64,000 bases of DNA from Myxococcales bacterium (GTDB lineage: Bacteria; Myxococcota; Myxococcia; Myxococcales; Myxococcaceae), in the NCBI GenBank assembly GCA_030681895.1, contig JAUXRI010000259.1, forward strand, positions 1-64,000, given 5' to 3'. Position 1 is the stretch's first letter, and each line of letters begins with the position of its first letter. A program made the position numbers and the translations under genes. Below the pieces are notes generated by a model. The model was not told the origin of the DNA. It ran no database searches and saw nothing but the letters and a program-made list of their open reading frames with translations. This document shows, one piece after another, positions 1 through 8,929 of this stretch.

Positions 1-252
1 GGCGTGACGCAGGTGGTGCTCGAGCGCCGCGCCGGCATGGACTTCCTGACGGTGCAGAAGGAAATCGAGGTGCACTTCTGGGGGCTCATTCTCGCAGCGT
101 CGCTCTTCACGCTCGGCATCACCGCCTTCGTCTACGACTTCATCCGCTACGGCCTGCCGAACGCGCCGCTGAGGCCCTCCTCGGGCGGTGAGCCCGTGCA
201 GCCGCCGGCGCCAGACGCGCTGCCTCCTGCCGTCGCCGTCGCGAGGAGCTGA
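1..252 (+). CDS. norB: C-terminal end of nitric oxide reductase large subunit (NorB), partial
   Basis: This is the 3' end of a gene that enters from outside the window. The frame is open to base 1, so the GTG at base 4 is no evidence of a start. The visible 83 residues hold one hydrophobic helix (about residues 24-47) followed by a Pro-rich cytoplasmic-looking tail. On its own this segment is not diagnostic. The call rests on the genes that follow at once (norQ, norD, norE, norF), which normally sit downstream of the catalytic haem-copper subunit NorB that reduces NO to N2O in the inner membrane. It could instead be the tail of another oxidase subunit I served by the same accessory genes. Confidence 0.6.
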   Translation, partial: GVTQVVLERRAGMDFLTVQKEIEVHFWGLILAASLFTLGITAFVYDFIRYGLPNAPLRPSSGGEPVQPPAPDALPPAVAVARS

Positions 253-255
253 GTC

Positions 256-1026
256 GTGGGCATCTGGTACCGGCCAGTCGGTGAAGAGGTCAGCGTCTTC
301 GAGCGGTCGTTCGCTCAACGGCTGCCGGTGCTGCTGAAGGGGCCGACCGGCTGCGGGAAGACGCGCTTCGTCGAGTTCATGGCGGAGCGCCTGGGTCGTC
401 CGCTCATAACGGTTGCGTGTAATGACGAGACGAGCGCTGCCGACCTCGTGGGCCGGTGGCTGGTGCGCGGCGGAGACACCGTCTGGCAGGACGGGCCGGC
501 GACGCGCGCGGTGAAGCAGGGCGCGTTGCTGTACCTCGACGAGGTGGCCGAGGCGCGTGAGGACGTGGTGGTGCTCCTGCATCCACTCACCGACCATCGG
601 CGGCGGTTGTTCCTCGACCGCAACGACGAGGTGCTCGACGCGCCCGAGGGCTTCATGGTGGTGGCGTCGTTCAACCCGGGCTACCGGCGCGGCCTCAAGG
701 AACTCAAGCCTTCGACGCGGCAGCGCTTCGTGTCGCTGCAGTTCGGCTACCCGCCAGAGGACGTCGAGGTCGAGGTGCTCCAGGGCGAGACGGGCCTCGA
801 CGTGAAGCAGGCGAAGCGTCTGGTGGCGTGGGCGACGAAGGTGCGTGGACAGGACTCGCTGGCACTCGCGGAGACGGTGTCGACGCGCTTGTTGGTGATG
901 GCGGCGCGGTTGATGTCGGCCGGGCTCCCGCCGCGCGTTGCGTGTGGCGCAGCCCTCGTGCAGCCGTTGACTGACGACGTGGCGACGGCGCGCGCGCTGC
1001 AAGACCTCGTCGACATGAGCTTCTGA
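256..1026 (+). CDS. norQ: NorQ/CbbQ-family AAA+ ATPase, NO reductase maturation
   Basis: A MoxR/CbbQ-type AAA+ ATPase of 256 residues, a typical length. Walker A is GPTGCGKT at residues 29-36 and Walker B is LLYLDE at 91-96; an Asn-containing sensor segment (VVASFNPGY) follows. Family knowledge: NorQ works with the VWA protein NorD to insert or activate the metal centre of NorB. The GTG start lies 3 bases after the norB stop, and GAGGAG at 243-248 gives a ribosome site 7 bases upstream, so it is probably translated from the norB message. A repeat-filled 310-bp gap separates it from norD, which is unusual for this pair. Confidence 0.9.
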   Translation: MGIWYRPVGEEVSVFERSFAQRLPVLLKGPTGCGKTRFVEFMAERLGRPLITVACNDETSAADLVGRWLVRGGDTVWQDGPATRAVKQGALLYLDEVAEAREDVVVLLHPLTDHRRRLFLDRNDEVLDAPEGFMVVASFNPGYRRGLKELKPSTRQRFVSLQFGYPPEDVEVEVLQGETGLDVKQAKRLVAWATKVRGQDSLALAETVSTRLLVMAARLMSAGLPPRVACGAALVQPLTDDVATARALQDLVDMSF

Positions 1027-1336
1027 AGGGGCCGTGATGCGCACGCGTCTTCGCTCTCGAAACGAGTGTCACGAATCGGGCGGTTTCCGCCGCTGCGGTG
1101 ACGTGCGGTGCGGCGCCGTGAGTCGCCACTTCCGAAACGAGTGTCACGAAAGGGGCGGTTTCCGCCGCTGCGGTGACGTGCGGTGCGGCGCCGTGAGTCG
1201 CCGCTTCCGAAACGAGCGTCACCATTCGGGCGCCTTCGTCGCTGCGGTGACGTGCGGTGCGGCGCCGTGAGTCGTCGCTGCCGAAACGAGTGTCACGATT
1301 GGGGCTGTTTCCGCCCCCGACTGGGCGAGCGCTGAC
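1027..1336. repeat. 75-bp tandem repeat in the norQ-norD gap
   Basis: The gap holds three full units and a part of a fourth, beginning at 1059, 1134, 1209 and 1283 (75, 75 and 74 bp). Each starts GAAACGAGTGTCACGA and contains CGGTGACGTGCGGTGCGG. Units 1 and 2 are nearly identical; unit 3 has diverged. Because 75 is divisible by three, a short forward frame (1034-1270) reads through the array as a Cys/Arg-rich repeat peptide, but it has no good ribosome site and is probably fortuitous. Nothing else was recognised between the two genes. Slipped-strand expansion is the simplest origin. Confidence 0.85.
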
Positions 1337-3241
1337 ATGGCGTGGGACGAGGCGCTCTTCTCGTTGGCGTGGGGAGGAGCCAGACGACTCCTCGTCTCAG
1401 GCCCATCGACGCAGTTGCTCGAGCGTCGCGTCAGCGTCGAGCCCGAGCGCACCCGCCTCGAGGCGCTCGCCCGCCTGCTGACGGGAGCCCCCATCACCGT
1501 CACGCTCACCGATGACGACGGTGGCGTGAGCGGCGACACGTTCTTCCTTCCGCGCCACGTCGACTTCGCGCCGACGCGCGAGCTGAACCGCGAGGCGCTC
1601 GTCTTGCGCATCGCCTGGGCTGCCGTCGCGCGGTCGTTCCGCCCCGTGCTCACCGGCAGCCCGTTGCTCGACATGGCGTTGCTCGCGCCGCGCGTTCGCC
1701 GCCGGCTGCTCGACGACTTCCCTTCGCTGGCGTCGACGCTCCCCCGGCTCGAGCGCGCCGCGGCCGCCGCGCGAGTGGCGCCGCCCGCCCGTGCCACCGC
1801 GTCGCAGGCCATCGAAGCCACGGTGAGGCTCTCGCTCGAGCAACCCGAAGACGACAGCCTCTCCGCAAACGCGTGGGCGTGGGCCCGAGCTGCGCGTGAC
1901 GGAGCCAACGCCGTGCTCCCGACGTCACGCGGCTCGTGGTGGCGAGGCAAGCCGACGCTCGCGCCTGTTCCGCTCTGGGGCTCGTGGTTTCCACCGCCGT
2001 CGTCGCCAGGCGCCGTGAAGGCCCCGAAGGGCGACGCCGACGCGCTCCCCGGCGGCACCGAGCTGCAGAAGAAGACCGTCAGCCAGGTCGAGCGCGTGAA
2101 CGAGCCCGACCAGAACCTCGCTGAGAACCCGCTCGTGCACAGCTTCGAGAAGGTGCACACGCTCGAAGAATACAAGGGTGGCAGCAAACGCATCGACGGT
2201 GACGACGAGCTGGCGGCGCATCAAAAGGCGCTCGACGAGCTCGACCTTCGGCAGGTGGTGCGCAGTCATCAACGCGCGAAGAGCCTCTACCGCGCCGACG
2301 TGCTCATCGACGGCGCGAGCGGTGAGCTCGGTGACGACGCCGGCGGCCCGGCCGAGGCGCTCTACGACGAGTGGGACGAGTCGAAACATCAGTGGAAGCG
2401 CCAGTGGTGCCGGCTCACCACCCGCGTCGTGCCCGTCACCGAGTCGGCCGACGAGACCGTGCGGCAGCTGAGAACGAAGCTCACCCGAACGACCGCGGGC
2501 CTGCGGCTCGTCTTCGAGCAGCTCGAGGCCGCACGCACCTGGCATCTTCGGCAACGTCACGGCACCGACGTCGACATCGACGCCGTCGTCTCGCGGTACG
2601 GCGCGCTGAGGGCAGGGGAGTGCTCCGAGAGCCGGCTGTACGCGACGCGCCGACGGCACTCACGCGACACGGCGGTGCTGGTGTTGCTCGATGCGTCCTT
2701 GTCCACCGATGCGTGGGTCGCGAACCGACGGGTGCTCGACGTCGAGAAGGAGTCGGTGCTCGCCCTCGGTGACGCGCTCGATGGGCTCTTCGATGAAGTC
2801 GCGGTCGCGGCCTTCTGCAGTCAGACGCGGCGTGATTGCCGGTTCCTGGTGGCCAAGGGGTTTCGCGAGCCCTGGAGCCTCGGTGCGCGGCGGCTCGTCA
2901 GCCTCGAGCCTCACGGCTTCACGCGCATCGGCCCAGCCATTCGTCACGCGACGGCAGAGCTGTTGGCGTGTGGTGCGCGGCAGAAGCTGTTGCTGCTGGT
3001 GAGCGACGGCAAGCCCAGCGACGTCGACCGCTACGAAGGGCGTTACGGCGTGGCTGACGTGCACCGCGCCGTGTTGGACGCGCAGGGCGCAGGGGTGGTG
3101 ACGCACGCGCTCGCGATGGACCCCGCTGCGAAGGCGTGGCTCCCCTCGATGTTCGGGCACGGCCGCTCCTCGGTGGTGTCGAAGCCTGAGGACCTGGTGA
3201 CGGTGTTGGCGCGAGTGACGAGCACGGCGTTGAGGCGATGA
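1337..3241 (+). CDS. norD: NorD-like von Willebrand factor A protein
   Basis: A 634-residue protein ending in a VWA domain. The metal-site (MIDAS) motif DASLS begins at about residue 452 after a hydrophobic strand (VLVLL), and a later strand LLLLVSDGKPSD fits the second half of the fold. The first 400 residues are a charged, mostly helical region seen in NorD proteins. Known role: partner of the NorQ ATPase, bridging it to the NorB catalytic subunit during activation. The ATG at 1337 follows the 75-bp repeat array, with no strong Shine-Dalgarno. Its stop is one base from the norE start, so the two are cotranscribed. Confidence 0.88.
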   Translation: MAWDEALFSLAWGGARRLLVSGPSTQLLERRVSVEPERTRLEALARLLTGAPITVTLTDDDGGVSGDTFFLPRHVDFAPTRELNREALVLRIAWAAVARSFRPVLTGSPLLDMALLAPRVRRRLLDDFPSLASTLPRLERAAAAARVAPPARATASQAIEATVRLSLEQPEDDSLSANAWAWARAARDGANAVLPTSRGSWWRGKPTLAPVPLWGSWFPPPSSPGAVKAPKGDADALPGGTELQKKTVSQVERVNEPDQNLAENPLVHSFEKVHTLEEYKGGSKRIDGDDELAAHQKALDELDLRQVVRSHQRAKSLYRADVLIDGASGELGDDAGGPAEALYDEWDESKHQWKRQWCRLTTRVVPVTESADETVRQLRTKLTRTTAGLRLVFEQLEAARTWHLRQRHGTDVDIDAVVSRYGALRAGECSESRLYATRRRHSRDTAVLVLLDASLSTDAWVANRRVLDVEKESVLALGDALDGLFDEVAVAAFCSQTRRDCRFLVAKGFREPWSLGARRLVSLEPHGFTRIGPAIRHATAELLACGARQKLLLLVSDGKPSDVDRYEGRYGVADVHRAVLDAQGAGVVTHALAMDPAAKAWLPSMFGHGRSSVVSKPEDLVTVLARVTSTALRR

Positions 3242-3242
3242 G

Positions 3243-3809
3243 ATGACGACCCGCACCCTCGAAAATCCGCCAGGCGGTGTCTTGCTCTGGCTCATCGTCG
3301 CGCTCGAGCTCGTCACGTTCGCCATCGTCTTCGTGTTGGTGACGCTCCTGCGGGCCGATCAGCCGGCGATGTTCTCCGACGCGCAGCGCGCGCTCAGCGT
3401 CCCGCTCGGCCTGGGCATGACGCTGCTCCTCATCACCAGCGGAGCGCTCGCCGCGCAGGGCGTGAATCGTTTCCGGGAGCGCCGCCCCGACGACGCGCGA
3501 CGCTGGCTGTGGGCCGCCGGTGCGCTGGGCGTCGGGTTCATCGTCATCAAGGTGACCGACTTCGCCAGGCACCTGAACGCAGGCCATCGCCTCGGCACCT
3601 CGGACTTCTGGGACGCGTACCTGCTGTCGACCGGCTTCCATCTGCTGCATGTCGTCGTCGGGCTCGGCCTCGTCCTCGGAGTGGCCGCGCGCGTCGGGCG
3701 AGCGCACTTCGAAGACGAAGAGACGGCCGTCGTGGGCTCGGTGCTCTTCTGGCATCTGTGCGACGTCGCCTGGTTCTTCCTCTTTCCGTTGTTCTTCGCG
3801 GGGGCCTGA
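3243..3809 (+). CDS. norE: NorE, cytochrome c oxidase subunit III-like membrane protein
   Basis: A 188-residue integral membrane protein with about five hydrophobic helices, of the COX3 family. Recognisable features are the first helix (LLWLIVALELVTFAIVF), the conserved His-containing helix GFHLLHVVVGL, and the terminal helix FWHLCDVAWFFLFPLFF typical of subunit III. In nor clusters this protein is called NorE; its exact role is unclear, and it improves but is not strictly needed for NO reduction. It begins one base after the norD stop and its own TGA overlaps the ATG of norF (TGATG), indicating translational coupling. Confidence 0.88.
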   Translation: MTTRTLENPPGGVLLWLIVALELVTFAIVFVLVTLLRADQPAMFSDAQRALSVPLGLGMTLLLITSGALAAQGVNRFRERRPDDARRWLWAAGALGVGFIVIKVTDFARHLNAGHRLGTSDFWDAYLLSTGFHLLHVVVGLGLVLGVAARVGRAHFEDEETAVVGSVLFWHLCDVAWFFLFPLFFAGA

Positions 3810-4018
3810 TGCGGTTGGTGACGTGGGCAGTGCTCGTCGGGCTCTCGATGGCGTCGGTCGGCTCGGGGCGGCTCCAGGTGGCGCTCGTGCTGGCGGGCCT
3901 CAAGGCGCTCGCCGTGGGCATCGAGTTCATGGAGCTGCGAGAGGCGGCGCGACTTCATGCGCTCGGGTTCGCGGCCTTCGTGGCGCTGCTGGTGGGCGTG
4001 CTGTCGGTCCTTCGCTAG
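3809..4018 (+). CDS. norF: NorF-like small membrane protein (COX4-type)
   Basis: A 69-residue protein with two hydrophobic segments separated by FMELREAARLH. It matches the small cytochrome c oxidase subunit IV-like proteins called NorF that follow norE in nor clusters. The start overlaps the norE stop by one base (TGATG), which supports this short frame over the longer open frame beginning at 3509. It probably assists assembly or stability of the NO reductase in the inner membrane. It is the last gene of the cluster: the next gene begins 67 bases on with its own ribosome site. Confidence 0.78.
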   Translation: MRLVTWAVLVGLSMASVGSGRLQVALVLAGLKALAVGIEFMELREAARLHALGFAAFVALLVGVLSVLR

Positions 4019-4085
4019 CCTGCACGACGGAAGTCCCGCGGGTCACGCACCGCAGCGATACGCTGAAGCACTCCCAGGAGCGCTC

Positions 4086-6272
4086 TTGATCTCGAACAAC
4101 ACCGTCTCTCACGCCGCGCGCGCAAGCCTCGTCTGCCTCGTCTTCGCCACGGCGGCATGGGCCGGCGACGACGACGACAAAGACCAGGACGCTGAAGACG
4201 AGAAGATGCTCGAGCAGATGCTCGGCGGCGTGACGGCTGGAGCCCCGCCCGAGGTGAAGGCCGTGATGAAGAAGATGCAGGACGGCGACGACCTCACGCC
4301 GGCCGAGGAGAAGATTCTTCAGCAGTGGATGCAGAAGAAGTCGGGCCAGCAGCCGCCGCCGCTCGCTGACTCGGTGAAGGGTCGCCCGTGGGATGCGCCT
4401 GCGCAGTGCACCGGCCCGTCGAAGGCGAAGCCGTTCTCCGACGCCGAGTGGCAGACGTTCTCGACGCAGCTCAAGGCCACGTGGGTCAAGAAGCTCGGTG
4501 CTGCCGTCGCCGAGCTCGACGCAGCCATCGCGAAGAGCAAGCGCCCGGTCGACGTCGCCGACCTCGGCGCCGTTCTCTATTACGGCCGCGCCTTCACGCA
4601 GTCCGGCTACGTGCTGCTCGTTCACCTCGGCCGCATGCCCCAAGACCACGTCGCGCTGTCTCACCTCGCGCTCGTGCTCTCCGCGCAGTCGCGAGGAGAA
4701 GATTCGCTCCGCGTCCACTTGCGCGCGCGTGACAAGGCGCCGAAGGCTGCGCTCGTGCAGGCGAACGCAGGCCACGCCCTGCTCCACGAAGGAGACTGCG
4801 CCGCGGCGCGGAAGGCCTTCGACGCCGCCGAGGCCATCGCTCCACTGTTCGGTCCGATGCTCTCGGGGCAGGCGATGGTGGCTGCGCTCGAAGGCCGTCA
4901 GGAGGACGCCAACCGCTACCTCACCGCCGGCCGTCGACAGCAGCACTCACCCGCGACGGAGACCGTGGTGGATGAAGCCACCGACTCCACCGAGCCCTCG
5001 CGCCCTCGACCGAACGATCGCCAGGCCCAGCCGCAGCCTGCTGCGCCGCGACCCTTCTGGCGTGACGTTCCGCCGATCGTGATTCCCATGCCGCCCGTGG
5101 GCGTCGGCATCGACGGCCTCGTCGGCAACCTCAAGCCCGGCACCGAGTGGCTCGAGTTTCAACTGGGTCAGCTCACCGCGGCCAGCCAGCGCACGAAGGC
5201 CGCAGTCGACGCAGTGAAGGCGCAGCGCACGGCGCAGTCGCGACAGTTCCGGCTCGGGCCGTCGGTCTCGGTGCCGATGCCTGACAGCGCGGCCGTCGGC
5301 GCCTTCTGGGCGGCGTACCGCGAGTACAACGACGGCATGAGCGCGCGCTCCAGAGAGATGAAGAAGGCGCTCGACCCGACCATGAAAGACCTCGGCGCAC
5401 GCTACGGGCAGTCCATGCAGGATCAGGCGCGCGAGACGATGGCGCGCTGCCCTCCGAGGAGCCCACCTGGGTGTTCTGAAGCCGTCGCCTTCGACTTCTG
5501 CAACCGACGCAAACGGCTCGCCGGGTTCGCGGTCGCGAACTTCGAGGGCACCTGGCCTGCCTACGCCACCGGCACGAAGCAGGGCCTCGAACGCTTCTGG
5601 ACCGAGGCCGGCCGTCCGATGGAGGCCGTCGGCGAGCCCGCCGTGAAGAAGATGCTCTACGAGTTCCGTCGCACCATCGTGCGGCGCGACCTGGTGGCGC
5701 TCGGCGGCGTCGTCACCGCGTGGCGTGGTGGTATTGCCCCGGGCGTCTACGAGCGCTGTGTGCAGCCCACGCCCGTTCCGGTGCAGCCAACGGTGCCCGA
5801 CCCGCCGATGAACCCGGCGCGCACCTGCGTTCCCGGCAAAGCGAAGCTGAAGGTCTTCGTCTTCAGCGCCGAGGTGTCGTGCGACCAGGTGAAGGCCGAG
5901 TTCGCGGCCGGCGTGCACATCGCCGTGGAGGACGACCTCAAGACGGGCGAGACGACCATGTACCTCGGCGCCGCCGCCGGGGTCGACGTGGGCATCGCCG
6001 GCATCGGCGCGAAGGGCGGCATGTACGCGACCGTCGACGCGAACGACAACATCGTCGACGTGGGCTTCTACCAGACCCGCTCGGTCGACTTGTTCGGCGC
6101 CGAGCTCGAGATGGGCGGCCGAATCGGCATCGCGGGCATCAAGGCCGGCGCGTCGGCGAGCGTGATGACGCCTGGAGAGATTGCGGTCGGCAAGGAGATC
6201 GCCGCCACGGAGTTCTCAGCGCCGTTCCAGCCGCCTCCGACGAACCCCTTCGCACCGCCCGCGGCGCAGTAG
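4086..6272 (+). CDS. Secreted protein with TPR-like segment, function unknown
   Basis: Start chosen at TTG 4086: an AGGAG (4076-4080) lies 5 bases upstream and the resulting N-terminus is a signal peptide (ASLVCLVFATAAWA, cut before GDDDD). The frame is open further upstream, but that part lies over norF. The 728-residue product has a very acidic N-terminus, a Tyr/Ala-rich helical repeat stretch around residues 170-290 resembling TPRs, a Pro/Arg-rich linker, a helical middle with several Cys, and a Gly/Ala-rich C-terminal domain of alternating hydrophobic strands that includes a TCVPG Cys. I recognise no named family. Export to the periplasm is likely. It ends convergently against adenosine deaminase. 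Confidence 0.7.
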   Translation: MISNNTVSHAARASLVCLVFATAAWAGDDDDKDQDAEDEKMLEQMLGGVTAGAPPEVKAVMKKMQDGDDLTPAEEKILQQWMQKKSGQQPPPLADSVKGRPWDAPAQCTGPSKAKPFSDAEWQTFSTQLKATWVKKLGAAVAELDAAIAKSKRPVDVADLGAVLYYGRAFTQSGYVLLVHLGRMPQDHVALSHLALVLSAQSRGEDSLRVHLRARDKAPKAALVQANAGHALLHEGDCAAARKAFDAAEAIAPLFGPMLSGQAMVAALEGRQEDANRYLTAGRRQQHSPATETVVDEATDSTEPSRPRPNDRQAQPQPAAPRPFWRDVPPIVIPMPPVGVGIDGLVGNLKPGTEWLEFQLGQLTAASQRTKAAVDAVKAQRTAQSRQFRLGPSVSVPMPDSAAVGAFWAAYREYNDGMSARSREMKKALDPTMKDLGARYGQSMQDQARETMARCPPRSPPGCSEAVAFDFCNRRKRLAGFAVANFEGTWPAYATGTKQGLERFWTEAGRPMEAVGEPAVKKMLYEFRRTIVRRDLVALGGVVTAWRGGIAPGVYERCVQPTPVPVQPTVPDPPMNPARTCVPGKAKLKVFVFSAEVSCDQVKAEFAAGVHIAVEDDLKTGETTMYLGAAAGVDVGIAGIGAKGGMYATVDANDNIVDVGFYQTRSVDLFGAELEMGGRIGIAGIKAGASASVMTPGEIAVGKEIAATEFSAPFQPPPTNPFAPPAAQ

Positions 6273-6284
6273 TTCGCTCGAGCG

Positions 6285-7187
6285 TCAGGCGCGAACGAAG
6301 CGCCCAGCGTGGCCATTGCCGACCGCGATCGCGAGCAGCGACGCCGTCATGCCGGGGAGCTTCGACGCGCGCTCGTATTCCTGCGCCGTCGAGACGTTCG
6401 AGAGCAGTGAGTTGTCGGCGCAGACGCAGGCCTTCACGCCAAGCGACAGCCAGCGCACGAGCGGGTGCTCGGAGAACTCGCGAATCACCCCGGTATGCAG
6501 GTTCGACGTCGGGCACGCCTCGATGGTGACGCCGCGCTCGAGCACCAGGTCGAGCACGCGCGAATCGTCGAGCAGTGTGGTGCCGTGGCCGATGCGTTGC
6601 GCGTGGAGCTGCTCGATGGCGATGCGCAGCTCCTCGGGCGGACGGCCTTCACCAGCGTGCACCGTGCGGCCGAGGCCGAGGTCCCTCGCGCGATGAAAGG
6701 GAAGTGCGTAATCGGCGAGTCGAAACGTCTGCGTCGGCGCTGGCCCACCCGCGAGATCGATCCCCACCACGCCCGGCCTCGTGCGCGCGACGTCGACCAG
6801 CCGCTCCAGCACGGCCGGGTCCTCTCCGTACAACCCGCACAGAATCAGCCCGGCGCGACCAGCGAGGCCTTCGAGCGCGGCGTCGACGATGGCCTCGACC
6901 GGCGCTCCGGCGTGCAGCTGCGGCGCGAAGCGGACCTCGAGCGTCGTGACACCTTCCCGGGCTGCGTCTTCACAGAGTTCGTCGGCCACGCGCCGCACCT
7001 GCTGTGGCTGTTGGAGCAACGAGAGGGTGAACGCGAACTTCGAGAGCGCCTCCTCGAGCCCCATGCCCGCGTGGAAGAGCAGGTCGGGCGGAACGGGCAC
7101 GCCATGGGAGGCGGCGAGCTCCAGCACGGTGGCGCGGCGCAGCGAGCCGTCGAGGTGAAGGTGCAGCTCGGCCAGGTCGTTGGGCAT
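6285..7187 (-). CDS. add: Adenosine deaminase family protein
   Basis: A 300-residue amidohydrolase of the adenosine/AMP deaminase family, which converts adenosine (or a related purine or modified nucleoside) to inosine plus ammonia in the cytoplasm. Visible zinc and catalytic motifs are HLHLDGSLR near the N-terminus, HAGEG in the middle, GHGTTLLDD, and CADNSLLS near the C-terminus, where the Asp is the zinc ligand. The length is a little shorter than classical Add (about 330), so substrate choice (adenosine, adenine or aminodeoxyfutalosine) cannot be fixed from sequence alone. It is transcribed alone, convergent with the upstream gene and divergent from the ABC ATPase at 7293. Confidence 0.85.
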   Translation of the reverse strand: MPNDLAELHLHLDGSLRRATVLELAASHGVPVPPDLLFHAGMGLEEALSKFAFTLSLLQQPQQVRRVADELCEDAAREGVTTLEVRFAPQLHAGAPVEAIVDAALEGLAGRAGLILCGLYGEDPAVLERLVDVARTRPGVVGIDLAGGPAPTQTFRLADYALPFHRARDLGLGRTVHAGEGRPPEELRIAIEQLHAQRIGHGTTLLDDSRVLDLVLERGVTIEACPTSNLHTGVIREFSEHPLVRWLSLGVKACVCADNSLLSNVSTAQEYERASKLPGMTASLLAIAVGNGHAGRFVRA

Positions 7188-7292
7188 CGGGGGCCTTCTA
7201 CCCTGTGCCGTCGCGGTTTCCCCCCGTCGAGGGGTGGTGTAGGAGCGCCGACCCGTGAGGCCTCTCGTGCACAGCGTCGGAGCGTCAGCGCG

Positions 7293-8168
7293 ATGACCGC
7301 CCCCCTGCTCGAGGCGAAGAAGGTCTCCATCCGCTTCGGTGGCCTCAAGGCGCTGACTGATTTTTCACTCACCATCGCGTCAGGCGACCTCAAGGGCCTC
7401 ATCGGGCCCAACGGCGCGGGCAAGACGACGGCCTTCAACACGCTCACCGGTGTCTACCCGCCGAGCGAAGGCGACATCGTCGTCGCGGGCGAGCGCATCA
7501 ACGGGAAGCGGCCGTTTCAAATCAACCGCCTCGGCGTCGCGCGCACGTTTCAGAACATCAGGCTCTTCAAGCAGCTCACCGCGCTCGACAACGTGCGCAT
7601 CGCCATTCTCGCGGACACCTCGCCGTGGTTCGACACCACCCGCGTGCAGGCGCTCAAGCGTGGCGGGCCAGCGCAGCGCGCGCTCGGCGCGGCGATGGAT
7701 GCGACCAACAACTACCGCGACTGGTGGCGCGCGTTCCTGCGCACGCCGGGCTTCCTTCGCGAAGAAGCGGCGCTGACGACGAAGGCCGAAGAGCTGCTGG
7801 CCGTGATGGGCCTGTCGAACCGCCGTGACGAGCTCGCCGCGAGCCTGCCCTACGGAGAGCAGCGCCGCCTCGAGGTCGCGCGCGCGCTGGGCACGAAGCC
7901 GAAGGTGCTGCTCCTCGACGAGCCCGCCGCCGGCATGAACACGCGTGAGAAGGCCGACCTGATGGTGCTGATTCGCCAGCTGCGCGACCAGTTCTCGCTC
8001 GGCATCCTCGTCATCGAGCACGACATGAAGCTCGTGATGGGCATCTGCGAACACCTCACGGTGCTCGACCACGGTGAGACCATCGCGATGGGTGACCCGG
8101 CCGCCGTGCGGAAGGACCCGAAGGTCATCGAGGCCTACCTCGGAGAGGCGCCGGTTCATGCAGCCTGA
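7293..8168 (+). CDS. livG: Branched-chain amino-acid ABC transporter ATP-binding protein LivG
   Basis: A 291-residue ABC ATPase. Walker A GPNGAGKT is at 38-45, the signature region reads LPYGEQRRLEVARAL (the LivG form rather than LSGGQ), and Walker B is VLLLDEP followed by AAGMN. An insert of about 40 residues between Walker A and the signature is typical of LivG. Family role: energises uptake of Leu/Ile/Val or related substrates with LivF, two permeases and a periplasmic binding protein. The ATG at 7293 fits the family N-terminus; the frame is open upstream over the divergent add gene but shows no homology there. The livF start overlaps its end by 11 bases. Confidence 0.92.
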   Translation: MTAPLLEAKKVSIRFGGLKALTDFSLTIASGDLKGLIGPNGAGKTTAFNTLTGVYPPSEGDIVVAGERINGKRPFQINRLGVARTFQNIRLFKQLTALDNVRIAILADTSPWFDTTRVQALKRGGPAQRALGAAMDATNNYRDWWRAFLRTPGFLREEAALTTKAEELLAVMGLSNRRDELAASLPYGEQRRLEVARALGTKPKVLLLDEPAAGMNTREKADLMVLIRQLRDQFSLGILVIEHDMKLVMGICEHLTVLDHGETIAMGDPAAVRKDPKVIEAYLGEAPVHAA

Positions 8169-8904
8169 CGCGCGAGGCACCCGGGTGACGCGCGAGCCGC
8201 TCCTCGACGTCGCGGAGCTGTCGGTCTCGTACGGCCCCATCGCTGCGCTCAAGGGCATCAGCCTGTCGGTCGGCAAGGGCGAGGTCGTCGCGCTCATCGG
8301 CGCGAACGGCGCTGGCAAGACGTCGACCTTGCGCGCCATCAGTGGCCTCGTGAAGCCGGCGAAGGGCTCCATTCGGCTTCGCGGCGCCGACATCACCGGC
8401 ATGAAGGCCAACCTCGTGGTGGCGAAGGGCCTCGCGCACGCACCCGAAGGCCGCGGCATCTTCCCCAACCTCACCGTGCAGGAGAACCTCGACCTCGGCG
8501 CGTGGCTGCGGAAGGACACCGCCGAGATTCAGCAGGACCTCGACAAGAGCTTCTCGCTCTTCCCGGTCTTGAAGGAGCGCCGCGAGCAGCTCGCCGGCAC
8601 CTTGTCGGGTGGAGAGCAGCAGATGCTCGCCATCTCACGCGCGCTGATGTCGCGGCCGACGTTGCTGTTGCTCGACGAGCCGTCGCTCGGGCTCGCGCCG
8701 CAGGTGACGCAGACCATCTTCCGCATTCTTCGTGACGTGAACGCGGCCGGCATGTCGATTCTGCTCGTCGAACAGAACGCCCACCTCGCACTCAACCTCG
8801 CGCACTGGGCCTACGTGCTCGAGACCGGCACGCTGGTGATGCAGGGCGGCGGGCAGGAATTGCTCGCCAGTGAAGACATTCGCAAGGCGTACCTCGGAGA
8901 GTGA
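8158..8904 (+). CDS. livF: Branched-chain amino-acid ABC transporter ATP-binding protein LivF
   Basis: A 248-residue ABC ATPase with Walker A GANGAGKT (48-55), signature TLSGGEQQMLAISRAL and Walker B LLLLDEPSLGLAP, all in the LivF form. The start at ATG 8158 lies inside the end of livG, giving tight coupling. It pairs with LivG as the nucleotide-binding dimer of a branched-chain amino-acid importer. No permease (LivH, LivM) or binding-protein gene is in the window; the next gene is an acyltransferase, so the membrane parts must be encoded elsewhere. Confidence 0.92.
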   Translation: MQPDARGTRVTREPLLDVAELSVSYGPIAALKGISLSVGKGEVVALIGANGAGKTSTLRAISGLVKPAKGSIRLRGADITGMKANLVVAKGLAHAPEGRGIFPNLTVQENLDLGAWLRKDTAEIQQDLDKSFSLFPVLKERREQLAGTLSGGEQQMLAISRALMSRPTLLLLDEPSLGLAPQVTQTIFRILRDVNAAGMSILLVEQNAHLALNLAHWAYVLETGTLVMQGGGQELLASEDIRKAYLGE

Positions 8905-8929
8905 CGAAGCCCGTGACGCCAGCGTGACC

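Noticed and set aside
1034..1270. Cys/Arg-rich 78-codon frame across the nor repeat
   Set aside because: It is explained by a repeat length divisible by three, and there is no ribosome site or known family.
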